This document shows positions 1-5,391 of a stretch of DNA of 6,015 nt, in pieces. Each line of letters opens with the position of its first letter. Positions within the stretch are counted from its first letter, which is position 1. Source of the stretch: Thalassolituus sp. (GTDB lineage: Bacteria > Pseudomonadota > Gammaproteobacteria > Pseudomonadales > Oceanobacteraceae); contig JARGOI010000169.1 in NCBI GenBank assembly GCA_029212275.1, positions 1-6,015 of the forward strand, read 5' to 3'. The notes under the pieces were generated by a model. The model ran no database searches. It was not told where the DNA came from and saw only the letters and a list, made by a program, of their open reading frames with translations. Both the position numbers and the translations under genes were made by a program.

Positions 1-52
1 TGGGCCATGGTTGAGACTCGGAAAAATTCTGTAAATGATTTTAGCCTTTATC

Positions 53-66
53 TGGTATTGATACCA
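53..66. promoter_or_regulatory. Perfect inverted repeat, possible operator
   Basis: TGGTAT-TG-ATACCA is a perfect inverted repeat with 6-bp arms and a 2-bp centre. The size and symmetry suit a dimeric repressor such as those of the GntR or LacI families, but I cannot assign a regulator. It lies in non-coding DNA beyond npr, so any target would be a gene left of the window. With so short a loop it is unlikely to be an RNA hairpin terminator. Chance occurrence is possible. Confidence 0.25.
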
Positions 67-185
67 CGACGGTAAAGACGAAAGCACTCGCAAATGGTGA
101 AATAAGTGTTTGATTACACTAAGGAGTCTCTGAAAGTACACGGCTTGGAATGCGTCTCAGAAATGTCCTCAGCTTTCTCTGGCTT

Positions 186-201
186 AGCCTAGAGCGAGGC
201 T
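186..201 (-). terminator. Weak hairpin downstream of npr
   Basis: About 30 bp past the npr stop there is a 5-bp stem (AGCCT/AGGCT) with a 6-nt loop. Read on the minus strand, a longer imperfect stem can be drawn with flanking CTC/GAG and TTA/TAA pairs and bulges. No T-tract follows on the minus strand, and only three T's follow on the plus strand. It does not meet the usual picture of an intrinsic terminator; I record it only because the operon must end somewhere near here. Confidence 0.2.
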
Positions 202-230
202 TTAAGAGACATCGAAAGGATAGGAAAAGT

Positions 231-500
231 TTATTCGTCTTCTTCGAAGCGGCGTCCGATTAAATCCAAAATGGCGTTAATGGCAGCATTGGCATCTTCA
301 CCCTCGGCTTCCAGTTTCATTTTTGTACCTTTGCTGGCAGCCAACATCATTACCGACATAATGCTTTTGGCATCGACCATTTGATTGCCATGGCCAATGC
401 GCACCTTGCTGGAAAATCCACTGGCGGTGGACACTAACTTGGCGGCGGCACGAGCATGCAGTCCCAGTTTGTTAATCAGTTCGGTTTCGGCGGTCTTCAT
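231..500 (-). CDS. npr: NPr, HPr-like phosphocarrier of the nitrogen PTS
   Basis: This 89-residue cytoplasmic protein (also called ptsO) is an HPr-family phosphocarrier. In the nitrogen PTS it takes phosphate from EI-Ntr (PtsP) and passes it to EIIA-Ntr (PtsN). The active-site motif GLHARAAAKL places the phosphorylated histidine at residue 15. The second conserved HPr segment, AKSIMSVMMLAASKG, starts near residue 44 and carries Ser46. Length matches the family (about 85-91 residues). It is the last gene of the rpoN cluster, in the order known from Pseudomonas and Escherichia coli, with its partner ptsN two genes upstream. The ATG at 500-498 is the natural family start, but the upstream sequence has only a poor Shine-Dalgarno match (AGG 11 bases away). 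It is separated from rapZ by 63 bp. NPr is preferred over sugar-PTS HPr because of the neighbourhood. Confidence 0.95.
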   Translation of the reverse strand: MKTAETELINKLGLHARAAAKLVSTASGFSSKVRIGHGNQMVDAKSIMSVMMLAASKGTKMKLEAEGEDANAAINAILDLIGRRFEEDE

Positions 501-563
501 GGTGTGTGGAGCCTAGAGGTTAGTCAGTGAAAGTCATTTTTTAATAGATTATTTTTATTGCTA

Positions 564-1433
564 TCAGTGATCGGAGGTTGTGCGGTTCATTTCGCGATGT
601 CGCACCTGCACATTTGGGTAGCGTTGGCGAAAATCTTGCGCCAGTTGTTCCGATATAAAGACCGAACGATGCTGGCCGCCAGTACAACCAATGGCAATGG
701 TCATGTAGCTCCGATTGGCATTAATAAACGAGGGCATCCAGCGATCCATAAAGTCGCCAATGTCTTTGCGCATTTGATGCACAATGTCGTGCTGCGACAA
801 AAAGTTTTTTACTGGTTCGTCTAAGCCAGTGTAGCCTCGCAACCCTTCATCCCAATAAGGATTAGGTAAGTGTCTTACATCGAACACGTAGTCGGCGTCG
901 GTGGGAATGCCGTGTTTAAAACCAAATGACTCAAATAAAATCGACATATCGCCGCTGATTTTATCCGCAACGCGCAGACGAATTAAGCTGCGTAAGTCGT
1001 GCACGGACATCATGGTCGTGTCCAATGTTAAATCGGCCATGTTAGCCAAGGGATCAAGCAGGGGTTTTTCGCGCTCAATAGCTTCGGCTAATGAAATAAC
1101 ATCGCTAGTGAGCGGATGCTTACGGCGGGTTGCGCTGAAGCGCTGCAGCAAGATACTTTCTGAGGCGTCGAGATAGACGACATCTAACTGATATTGCTCT
1201 AAAGGAAGATTGCGTAATAGGTCGTCAATGCGCTCGACCGTGTGAGCTAAGTTTCGAGCATCAATACTGACGGCAATTTGCCTTAGGCGGTCATCTTCTT
1301 CTGCATGTTGTACCAACGACGGCAGCAGGCCTATAGGAAGATTGTCTATGCAGTAAAAACCGAGATCTTCCAGTACATGCAATGCGCTGGATTTACCAGA
1401 TCCTGATCGTCCACTGATAACCACTAAGCGCAT
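564..1433 (-). CDS. rapZ: RapZ, P-loop nucleotide-binding regulator (YvcJ/RapZ family)
   Basis: This is a 289-residue RapZ-family protein (formerly YhbJ). E. coli RapZ (284 residues) is an RNA-binding adaptor that controls decay of the small RNA GlmZ and so glucosamine-6-phosphate synthase. The Walker A loop GRSGSGKS is at residues 8-15 and a Walker B-like YLDA at 87-90. The C-terminal domain has DYVFDVRHLPNPYW at 181-194 and GCTGGQHRSV at 249-258. I start at the ATG at 1433-1431 rather than the in-frame ATG six bases upstream: the Shine-Dalgarno AAGGA (1444-1440) sits 6 bases before it but directly abuts the upstream ATG, and relatives typically begin MRL. That Shine-Dalgarno overlaps the ptsN stop codon, which suggests translational coupling. 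The C-terminus ends NRTTSDH and lacks the basic KRK tail I recall as needed for GlmZ binding in E. coli, so the GlmZ role should not be transferred. Confidence 0.95.
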   Translation of the reverse strand: MRLVVISGRSGSGKSSALHVLEDLGFYCIDNLPIGLLPSLVQHAEEDDRLRQIAVSIDARNLAHTVERIDDLLRNLPLEQYQLDVVYLDASESILLQRFSATRRKHPLTSDVISLAEAIEREKPLLDPLANMADLTLDTTMMSVHDLRSLIRLRVADKISGDMSILFESFGFKHGIPTDADYVFDVRHLPNPYWDEGLRGYTGLDEPVKNFLSQHDIVHQMRKDIGDFMDRWMPSFINANRSYMTIAIGCTGGQHRSVFISEQLAQDFRQRYPNVQVRHREMNRTTSDH

Positions 1434-1442
1434 AGGCATTCC

Positions 1443-1922
1443 TTATTCAGAGGTCTGAGGAGGATATTCATCAGCAATCGCACGCGCATAAAATCGTCGC
1501 TCATCGGGAGCACAACGCAGCGCTTTACGATAATCTTCCGAGCTAAATTGGCGAGCCAAGGTCGCCAATACTTGCAAATGTTCGTCGTTGGCTTCTTCCG
1601 GAACCAGCAAGGCAAATACTAAATCGACGGGTTGTCCGTCAATCGAGTCAAAATCAATGGATGTTTCTAAGTGAAATAAAATGCCCATAGCTGCTGGGCA
1701 ATTCATTAAGCGGCAATGGGGGATGGCGATGCCTTCCCCGATGCCAGTACTGCCTAAACGTTCGCGACTCAAAAGACGATCATAAATGTCGTCTGCCGAG
1801 ACATCTTTCAGAATGTCAGCGGCCATTGCAGCGAGTAATTCCAGTAATTTCTTTTTACTGGATACAGAAACTCTTATCAGAGCGCGCTCTGGCTCTAGAA
1901 TGTCAGCAATACTGAGCGTCAT
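1443..1922 (-). CDS. ptsN: PtsN, EIIA-Ntr nitrogen regulatory PTS protein
   Basis: This 159-residue protein is the terminal phosphoacceptor of the nitrogen PTS (PtsP, NPr, PtsN). In studied bacteria its phosphorylation state regulates potassium transport, nitrogen-related and stress functions through protein contacts, not sugar uptake. It is a single PTS EIIA type-2 domain. The signature GSTGIGEGIAIPH puts the active histidine at residue 69, followed by a conserved QPVDLVFALLVP. I start at the ATG at 1922-1920 (MTLSIADIL). It gives family-like length, has AAGG 8 bases upstream (1934-1931) and begins 4 bases after the hpf stop. A longer frame opens from a TTG at 1952 but would overlap hpf by 26 bases, and I see no support for it. 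The Cys after the active histidine (PHC) occurs in Pseudomonas homologues as I recall them and is not odd. Confidence 0.96.
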   Translation of the reverse strand: MTLSIADILEPERALIRVSVSSKKKLLELLAAMAADILKDVSADDIYDRLLSRERLGSTGIGEGIAIPHCRLMNCPAAMGILFHLETSIDFDSIDGQPVDLVFALLVPEEANDEHLQVLATLARQFSSEDYRKALRCAPDERRFYARAIADEYPPQTSE

Positions 1923-1926
1923 GAAA

Positions 1927-2229
1927 TCAGCCTTGTCCGTGAAGTCGCGCAACCGTTTTTTCTTTATGTTTTAAAATCTGACGATCAAGTTTATCAACCA
2001 TGTGATCAATCGCCGCGTACATATCGTCTTGTTCTGATTTTGCATGCAAGTCAGTACCGGTTACGTGCACTGTTGCTTCCGCTAGATTACGCCCTTTTTC
2101 GACGGTCAGTGTCACCTGTCCTGTCGTGATTTGGTCAGAATGACGGGTCAATTTGGACATTTTCTCGTCAACATACTGTTGTAGTGAATCGGTAATATCG
2201 ATGTGATGGCCGCTGATATTTATGTTCAT
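1927..2229 (-). CDS. hpf: HPF, short-form ribosome hibernation promoting factor
   Basis: This 100-residue protein matches the short HPF/YfiA family (E. coli HPF is 95 residues). Short HPF binds the 30S decoding region and, with RMF, promotes inactive 100S ribosome dimers in stationary phase. The N-terminal MNINISGHHIDITDSL, a central VEKGRN segment, HVTGTDLHAKSEQDDMYAAI at about 55-74, and DKLDRQILKHKEK near the end align across the whole family. It lacks the extra C-terminal dimerisation domain of long HPF. The ATG at 2229-2227 has the best ribosome-binding site in the cluster, AGGAG at 2240-2236 with a 6-base spacer. It lies 30 bp after rpoN and 4 bp before ptsN, so it is probably cotranscribed with both. 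Older annotations call it a sigma-54 modulation protein because of this location. Confidence 0.96.
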   Translation of the reverse strand: MNINISGHHIDITDSLQQYVDEKMSKLTRHSDQITTGQVTLTVEKGRNLAEATVHVTGTDLHAKSEQDDMYAAIDHMVDKLDRQILKHKEKTVARLHGQG

Positions 2230-2235
2230 GTCGTA

Positions 2236-2240
2236 CTCCT
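2236..2240 (-). promoter_or_regulatory. Strong Shine-Dalgarno of hpf
   Basis: AGGAG on the minus strand, 6 bases before the hpf ATG. It is much closer to consensus than the sites in front of rpoN, npr or lptC, so hpf may be translated more strongly than its neighbours from a shared message. Confidence 0.6.
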
Positions 2241-2259
2241 GTCTGACTGTGAAAAAAAT

Positions 2260-3837
2260 CTAAATAAGTTGTTTACGTTCATTGGACGGAGGAATCATCA
2301 TGGCTTCACGATATTTTGCAACCGTTCTGCGTGCTACCTGAATGCCTTTGTCACCCAACACCGAGGCAATTTTATTGTCGCTGAGTGGTTTGCGAGTATT
2401 TTCTTCGGCAATGAGTTTTTTGATCATGGCACGAATGGCGGTAGACGAGCACTCGCCGCCACTGTCAGTACTAACGTGACTCGAAAAGAAATACTTAAGT
2501 TCAAATATTCCGCGCGGGGTATGCATGTACTTTTGTGTTGTCACCCGCGAAATAGTCGATTCATGCATACCGACGGCTTCGGCCACATCATGCAACACCA
2601 GAGGTTTCATGCCCTCGGCACCAATTTCGAAAAAGTCGAGCTGGTACTCAACAATCTTAGTGGCAACCTTTAACAGTGTGTCGTTGCGGCTTTGCAGACT
2701 TTTGATAAACCAACGGGCTTCTTGAAGATGATCTTTTAGGAAAGAATTGTCGGCGCTGTTGTCAGCACGGCGCACCAGAGCAGCGTAGTCGGCATTAACA
2801 CGCAAGCGCGGGGCGATGTCAGGATTCAGTTCCACGCGCCATTCGCCGCGACTTTGGCGTACGATGACATCAGGAATAACATACTCGGATTGCTCCGAAG
2901 CAATGCTGGCGCCGGGTTTTGGATTTAATTCTTTGATTAAGCGCAAAACCGCTTTTAGTTGTTCCTCTTTCAAGCGAGTACGGCGCATTAAGGTGGCGTA
3001 GTCGCGTTGTCCAAGTAATTCGATATGATCTTTGATCAGCAGTTTAGCTTCGTTAATCCATGGTGTGCTGGTGGGTAACTGATTGAGTTGCAGAATTAAG
3101 CATTCTTTTAAGTCACGACAAAACACCCCTGCCGGATCGAATTGTTGTAAGCGATGCAACACTGCCATCACTTCGTCTTCTTCGACATCCAATGCGGGAT
3201 CCATGGTTTCGAGTACATCTTCGACCGTGGTATGCAGATAGCCATCATCGTCTACACCGTCAATCAGCATGACCGCAATTTCACGATCTGTGTCACTCAT
3301 TGGGGTGAGGTTGAGTTGCCACTCTAAATGATCTTGTAAGCTATCGCTGCTGGCATGACGTGAGTCGTAATCAAGATCGTCATCACTACCAGAACCTGAA
3401 CCTGCTCCGGAGGACACACCAGCGCTGACCTGATAAGTATCTTCCCACTGACTATCGACAGGAAGCTCGTCCGGCAATTTGTCATTGGACCACTGTTCGT
3501 CTAAATCGGGTTGTTCGGCGCTGGGTTCGTAATCGTCTGAGCTGGAGGAAAGATGGCTGAAATCATCAGAATCGCTAAAGGGATCTGAGGAGGAGTCGAT
3601 GGTGCCGTCCTGATGTTCGGTCGGAGCATCTAAATTAGTGTCGTTGTTACCGCTTTCTGCCCCAGTATCACCTGCATCATCGAACTCATCCGTTTCGAGC
3701 ATAGGGTTAGAATCAAGCGCTTCTTGAATCTCTTGTTGCAAATCAAGCGTAGAAAGCTGTAACAGTCGAATGGCCTGTTGCAGCTGAGGCGTCATGGTCA
3801 GCTGCTGACCCATTTTAAGCTGGAGAGATGTTTTCAT
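2260..3837 (-). CDS. rpoN: RpoN, RNA polymerase sigma-54 factor
   Basis: RpoN directs RNA polymerase to -24/-12 promoters that need an AAA+ enhancer-binding activator. Region I (residues 1-50) is canonical, with GQQLTMTPQLQQAIRLLQLS and a DSNPMLE motif. Region II, about 51-167, is a long acidic Ser/Asp/Glu-rich linker with a Gly/Ser stretch (SSGAGSGSGS at 142-151). The core-binding domain follows, including LQQFDPAGVFCRDLKECL around 230-248. The helix-turn-helix is near 415-435 (HDVAEAVGMHESTISRVT). The DNA-contacting RpoN box ARRTVAKYRE is at 502-511, followed by the usual IPPSNERKQL end. At 525 residues it is longer than E. coli RpoN (477), the difference lying in Region II. The start at 3837 gives the family N-terminus, though no good Shine-Dalgarno is visible (AAGG is 17 bases away). 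It probably leads the unit rpoN-hpf-ptsN-rapZ-npr. Confidence 0.98.
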   Translation of the reverse strand: MKTSLQLKMGQQLTMTPQLQQAIRLLQLSTLDLQQEIQEALDSNPMLETDEFDDAGDTGAESGNNDTNLDAPTEHQDGTIDSSSDPFSDSDDFSHLSSSSDDYEPSAEQPDLDEQWSNDKLPDELPVDSQWEDTYQVSAGVSSGAGSGSGSDDDLDYDSRHASSDSLQDHLEWQLNLTPMSDTDREIAVMLIDGVDDDGYLHTTVEDVLETMDPALDVEEDEVMAVLHRLQQFDPAGVFCRDLKECLILQLNQLPTSTPWINEAKLLIKDHIELLGQRDYATLMRRTRLKEEQLKAVLRLIKELNPKPGASIASEQSEYVIPDVIVRQSRGEWRVELNPDIAPRLRVNADYAALVRRADNSADNSFLKDHLQEARWFIKSLQSRNDTLLKVATKIVEYQLDFFEIGAEGMKPLVLHDVAEAVGMHESTISRVTTQKYMHTPRGIFELKYFFSSHVSTDSGGECSSTAIRAMIKKLIAEENTRKPLSDNKIASVLGDKGIQVARRTVAKYREAMMIPPSNERKQLI

Positions 3838-3880
3838 ATTCGATTGGCTTATGACCTTAACAACATCTAATGATCTGGTA

Positions 3881-3892
3881 TCCCATATGGGA
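3881..3892. promoter_or_regulatory. Perfect 12-bp palindrome upstream of rpoN
   Basis: TCCCATATGGGA is a perfect palindrome placed directly downstream of the TATAAT at 3898-3893 on the minus strand, so it would cover the start point of that promoter. This is a classic position for repressor binding. I do not recognise the site as belonging to a known regulator. It lies 43 bp before the rpoN ATG and would otherwise be in the 5' leader. Confidence 0.3.
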
Positions 3893-3921
3893 ATTATAGG
3901 TCATGCCGCCGTATATGGAAC
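3893..3921 (-). promoter_or_regulatory. Candidate proximal sigma-70 promoter of rpoN
   Basis: A perfect -10 hexamer TATAAT lies on the minus strand at 3898-3893. No good -35 exists at the expected distance; GTTCCA or TTCCAT at 16-17 bases spacing are poor matches. Transcription from it would begin around 3886 and give a leader of about 50 bases to the rpoN ATG. The weak -35 suggests either an activator-dependent promoter or a chance match in A/T-rich DNA. Confidence 0.3.
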
Positions 3922-3958
3922 TAATTTTGCTAGTAAGCGGCATTTTTCTCATAGGTTC

Positions 3959-3988
3959 AGCATAACGCGCATTGTGGTCATGTTTCAA
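3959..3988 (-). promoter_or_regulatory. Candidate distal sigma-70 promoter of rpoN
   Basis: On the minus strand, TTGAAA (3988-3983; 5 of 6 to consensus) is followed after 18 bases by TATGCT (3964-3959; 4 of 6). Immediately upstream is a strongly A/T-rich tract with a run of eight T's (4015-4008), which could act as an UP element for the polymerase alpha subunits. The start point would be about 115 bases before the rpoN ATG. It is the better overall promoter candidate in the lptB-rpoN gap. Confidence 0.4.
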
Positions 3989-4032
3989 AGAAGTTCTTAA
4001 ATTAATCAAAAAAAAGTAAATTTTGTTTAATT

Positions 4033-4050
4033 TTCAGTGACTTGACTGAA
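4033..4050 (-). terminator. Small hairpin after lptB, possible weak terminator
   Basis: TTCAGT-CAAGTC-ACTGAA on the minus strand forms a 6-bp stem with a 6-nt loop, about 25 bp beyond the lptB stop. A run of eight T's lies downstream (4015-4008), but some 17 bases separate it from the stem, too far for a standard intrinsic terminator. It may attenuate read-through from lptB into rpoN, or mean nothing. The stem is A/T-rich and unlikely to be very stable. Confidence 0.25.
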
Positions 4051-4075
4051 TCTATTTGTTGGCTACAAGCAATAA

Positions 4076-4801
4076 TTATAGATGGAAATCGTCACCTAAG
4101 TAGACTTTTCGAACCTGCTCATTCGCCAAAACCTCTGTCGGCGTACCCTCGGCGATGATGTGCCCGCTGCCAACAATGTAGGCTTTTTCACAAATAGCCA
4201 ATGTTTCTCGGACGTTGTGGTCGGTGATCAAGACGCCAATGCCGCGCGCTTTGAGATGACGAATAATATCCATAATATCCGCAACCGAGATAGGATCGAC
4301 ACCGGCAAAGGGCTCGTCGAGCAAAATAAAGGCTGGTTCTGCGGCCAGTGCGCGCGCAATTTCGACACGCCGCCGTTCGCCACCTGACAATGCCATCCCC
4401 AAGCTGTCACGGATGTGTTGAATATGAAATTCATCCAGCAGGTGTTCGAGTTTTTCTTTGCGTTGCGCGCGCTTTAAATCTTTGCGTGTTTCTAAAATGG
4501 CCATGATGTTATCGGCGACGCTGAGCTTGCGAAAAATCGAAGCTTCTTGCGGCAGATAGCCAATGCCTTTTTTAGCACGACCGTGCATCGGTAAATGACT
4601 GATGTCTTCGTTGTCGATGTACACATGGCCACGATCTGCTTGAACAAGGTTAACAATCATATAAAAACAGGTTGTTTTACCCGCGCCATTGGGGCCCAGT
4701 AAGCCGACGATCTGACCACTGTGTACGGTCATGGATACGTCTTTTACGATTTTACGGCCGCCATAGGCCTTGGCTAAGTGCTCTGCCTTAAGCGTTCTCA
4801 T
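4076..4801 (-). CDS. lptB: LptB, ATPase of the LPS export ABC transporter
   Basis: LptB is the cytoplasmic ATPase that, as a dimer with LptF and LptG, extracts lipopolysaccharide from the inner membrane and pushes it along the LptC-LptA bridge. All ABC motifs are present in its 241 residues: Walker A GPNGAGKTT (36-44), Q-loop Gln85 in GYLPQEASIF, signature LSGGE (138-142), Walker B FILLDEP with Asp162 and Glu163, and the switch His195. The length and the C-terminal VYLGDDFHL match E. coli LptB (VYLGEDFRL), which separates it from branched-chain amino acid ABC ATPases of similar sequence. The start overlaps the lptA stop as ATGA, indicating translational coupling. A modest GGGA lies 8 bases upstream. 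The gene is intact. Confidence 0.98.
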   Translation of the reverse strand: MRTLKAEHLAKAYGGRKIVKDVSMTVHSGQIVGLLGPNGAGKTTCFYMIVNLVQADRGHVYIDNEDISHLPMHGRAKKGIGYLPQEASIFRKLSVADNIMAILETRKDLKRAQRKEKLEHLLDEFHIQHIRDSLGMALSGGERRRVEIARALAAEPAFILLDEPFAGVDPISVADIMDIIRHLKARGIGVLITDHNVRETLAICEKAYIVGSGHIIAEGTPTEVLANEQVRKVYLGDDFHL

Positions 4802-5391
4802 TTTTGATTTCCCGGAGCAGACTGTGGCTGGATGATGACTTTGATTCGGCCATCTGGCGCGCGCTCTGTTTGGTCTGATACCGAATTGGTGCCAACGGCT
4901 TTTACGGTTTCGTCGGTCATGTCGTATGTAATTAAGTTGCCGCTGAACACATTCCCTGCTTGTTCAAGTTCGGCATCACCGCGCAAAGTAATACGACGCT
5001 CTAAGGTGAAGTAGTCGATGCGATCGCCTTTGGCGTTAGTGATCGGTTTATCGACTTCAATTTGTTGCTGATAGGTGGCTGGCGTTCCTTCGGCAACGAC
5101 TTTTTCTAAGCCCTCAGCATTTCGATAAATGGTCAGTCGCTGTGCTTGGATTTTTAGTGTGCCCTGGGTCAGTAATACGTCACCTTCGTAGATCACTGTG
5201 CCTGCACGTCGATCGATATCAGCACGATCTGACAGAATTACCATTTCCTTTTTCCAGTCTTGCGGTAGCGCTTGACTCAAGGAAGTCATCATAAATAGAC
5301 CTAGGAAAAAACCAAGACGAGACAATTTATAACTGAGCTGCCTTTTCGTGAGGCTCTCTGTCGTTCTGTTTTTAGCGTTATTGGGGTTCAT
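4798..5391 (-). CDS. lptA: LptA, periplasmic LPS-transport bridge protein
   Basis: LptA forms the periplasmic bridge along which lipopolysaccharide moves from LptC to LptD at the outer membrane. This protein has 197 residues (E. coli LptA 185). A signal peptide is visible: basic residues up to Arg25, a hydrophobic core at about 26-38, and a likely cleavage site after SQA at 39-41. The OstA/LptA beta-jellyroll domain spans about 48-165, with VIYEGDVLLTQGTLKIQAQR (67-86), RRITLRGDAELEQAGNVFSG (132-151) and ITYD (154-157). The C-terminus ends GRIKVIIQP plus a short tail. The ATG at 5391-5389 lies inside the end of lptC (14-bp overlap), with GGAG 12 bases upstream, a longer spacing than usual. 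The 25-residue n-region before the hydrophobic core is long, but I see no better downstream start. Confidence 0.95.
   Translation of the reverse strand: MNPNNAKNRTTESLTKRQLSYKLSRLGFFLGLFMMTSLSQALPQDWKKEMVILSDRADIDRRAGTVIYEGDVLLTQGTLKIQAQRLTIYRNAEGLEKVVAEGTPATYQQQIEVDKPITNAKGDRIDYFTLERRITLRGDAELEQAGNVFSGNLITYDMTDETVKAVGTNSVSDQTERAPDGRIKVIIQPQSAPGNQK

Larger units (their letters stand above)
1..230. other. Intergenic region downstream of npr, no supported gene
   Basis: I see no convincing gene here. A plus-strand frame is open from the left edge to a TAA at 73-75 (ending LVLIPRR) and could be the tail of a convergent gene, but it is only 24 codons and uses several rare codons (ATA, CGA, CGG). 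A minus-strand frame is open from about 156 to the left edge, but has no ATG and no recognisable protein. Two small inverted repeats stand out, at 53-66 and 186-201, and are listed separately. A third, weaker one (AGTGT, 6-nt loop, ACACT) lies at 105-120. I see no tRNA, CRISPR or insertion-sequence signature. Confidence 0.6.

Noticed and set aside
1..75. Plus-strand open frame from the left edge ending in TAA at 73-75
   Set aside because: Only 24 codons, several rare codons and no recognisable protein ending. It could be the tail of a convergent gene, but there is too little to call.
1..156. Minus-strand frame open from about 156 to the left edge
   Set aside because: No ATG; possible GTG (141) or TTG (93) starts lack a ribosome-binding site, and the translation resembles nothing I know. 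An open frame of this length is expected by chance.
186..518. 9-bp direct repeat AGCCTAGAG at 186-194 and 510-518, flanking npr
   Set aside because: It might suggest an insertion duplication, but npr is at its conserved place in the cluster, and many 9-mers repeat by chance within 6 kb.
558..1176. Plus-strand open frames opposite rapZ
   Set aside because: They are antisense to a clearly conserved gene, with no homology or ribosome-binding sites; they arise from codon usage of the real gene.
2203..2673. 156-codon plus-strand open frame opposite the 3' end of rpoN
   Set aside because: It overlaps the conserved RpoN box and helix-turn-helix coding region on the other strand, and its translation has no recognisable domain.
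50..3881. Shared ATCTGGTAT at 50-58 and 3873-3881, each next to a palindrome
   Set aside because: A 9-bp match is expected many times by chance in a window this size, and the two palindromes themselves differ.
3838..4075. Possible sigma-54 promoter (GGC-N-GC type) upstream of rpoN
   Set aside because: No properly spaced GG/GC elements with a TTGC-like -12 box were found on the minus strand in this gap.
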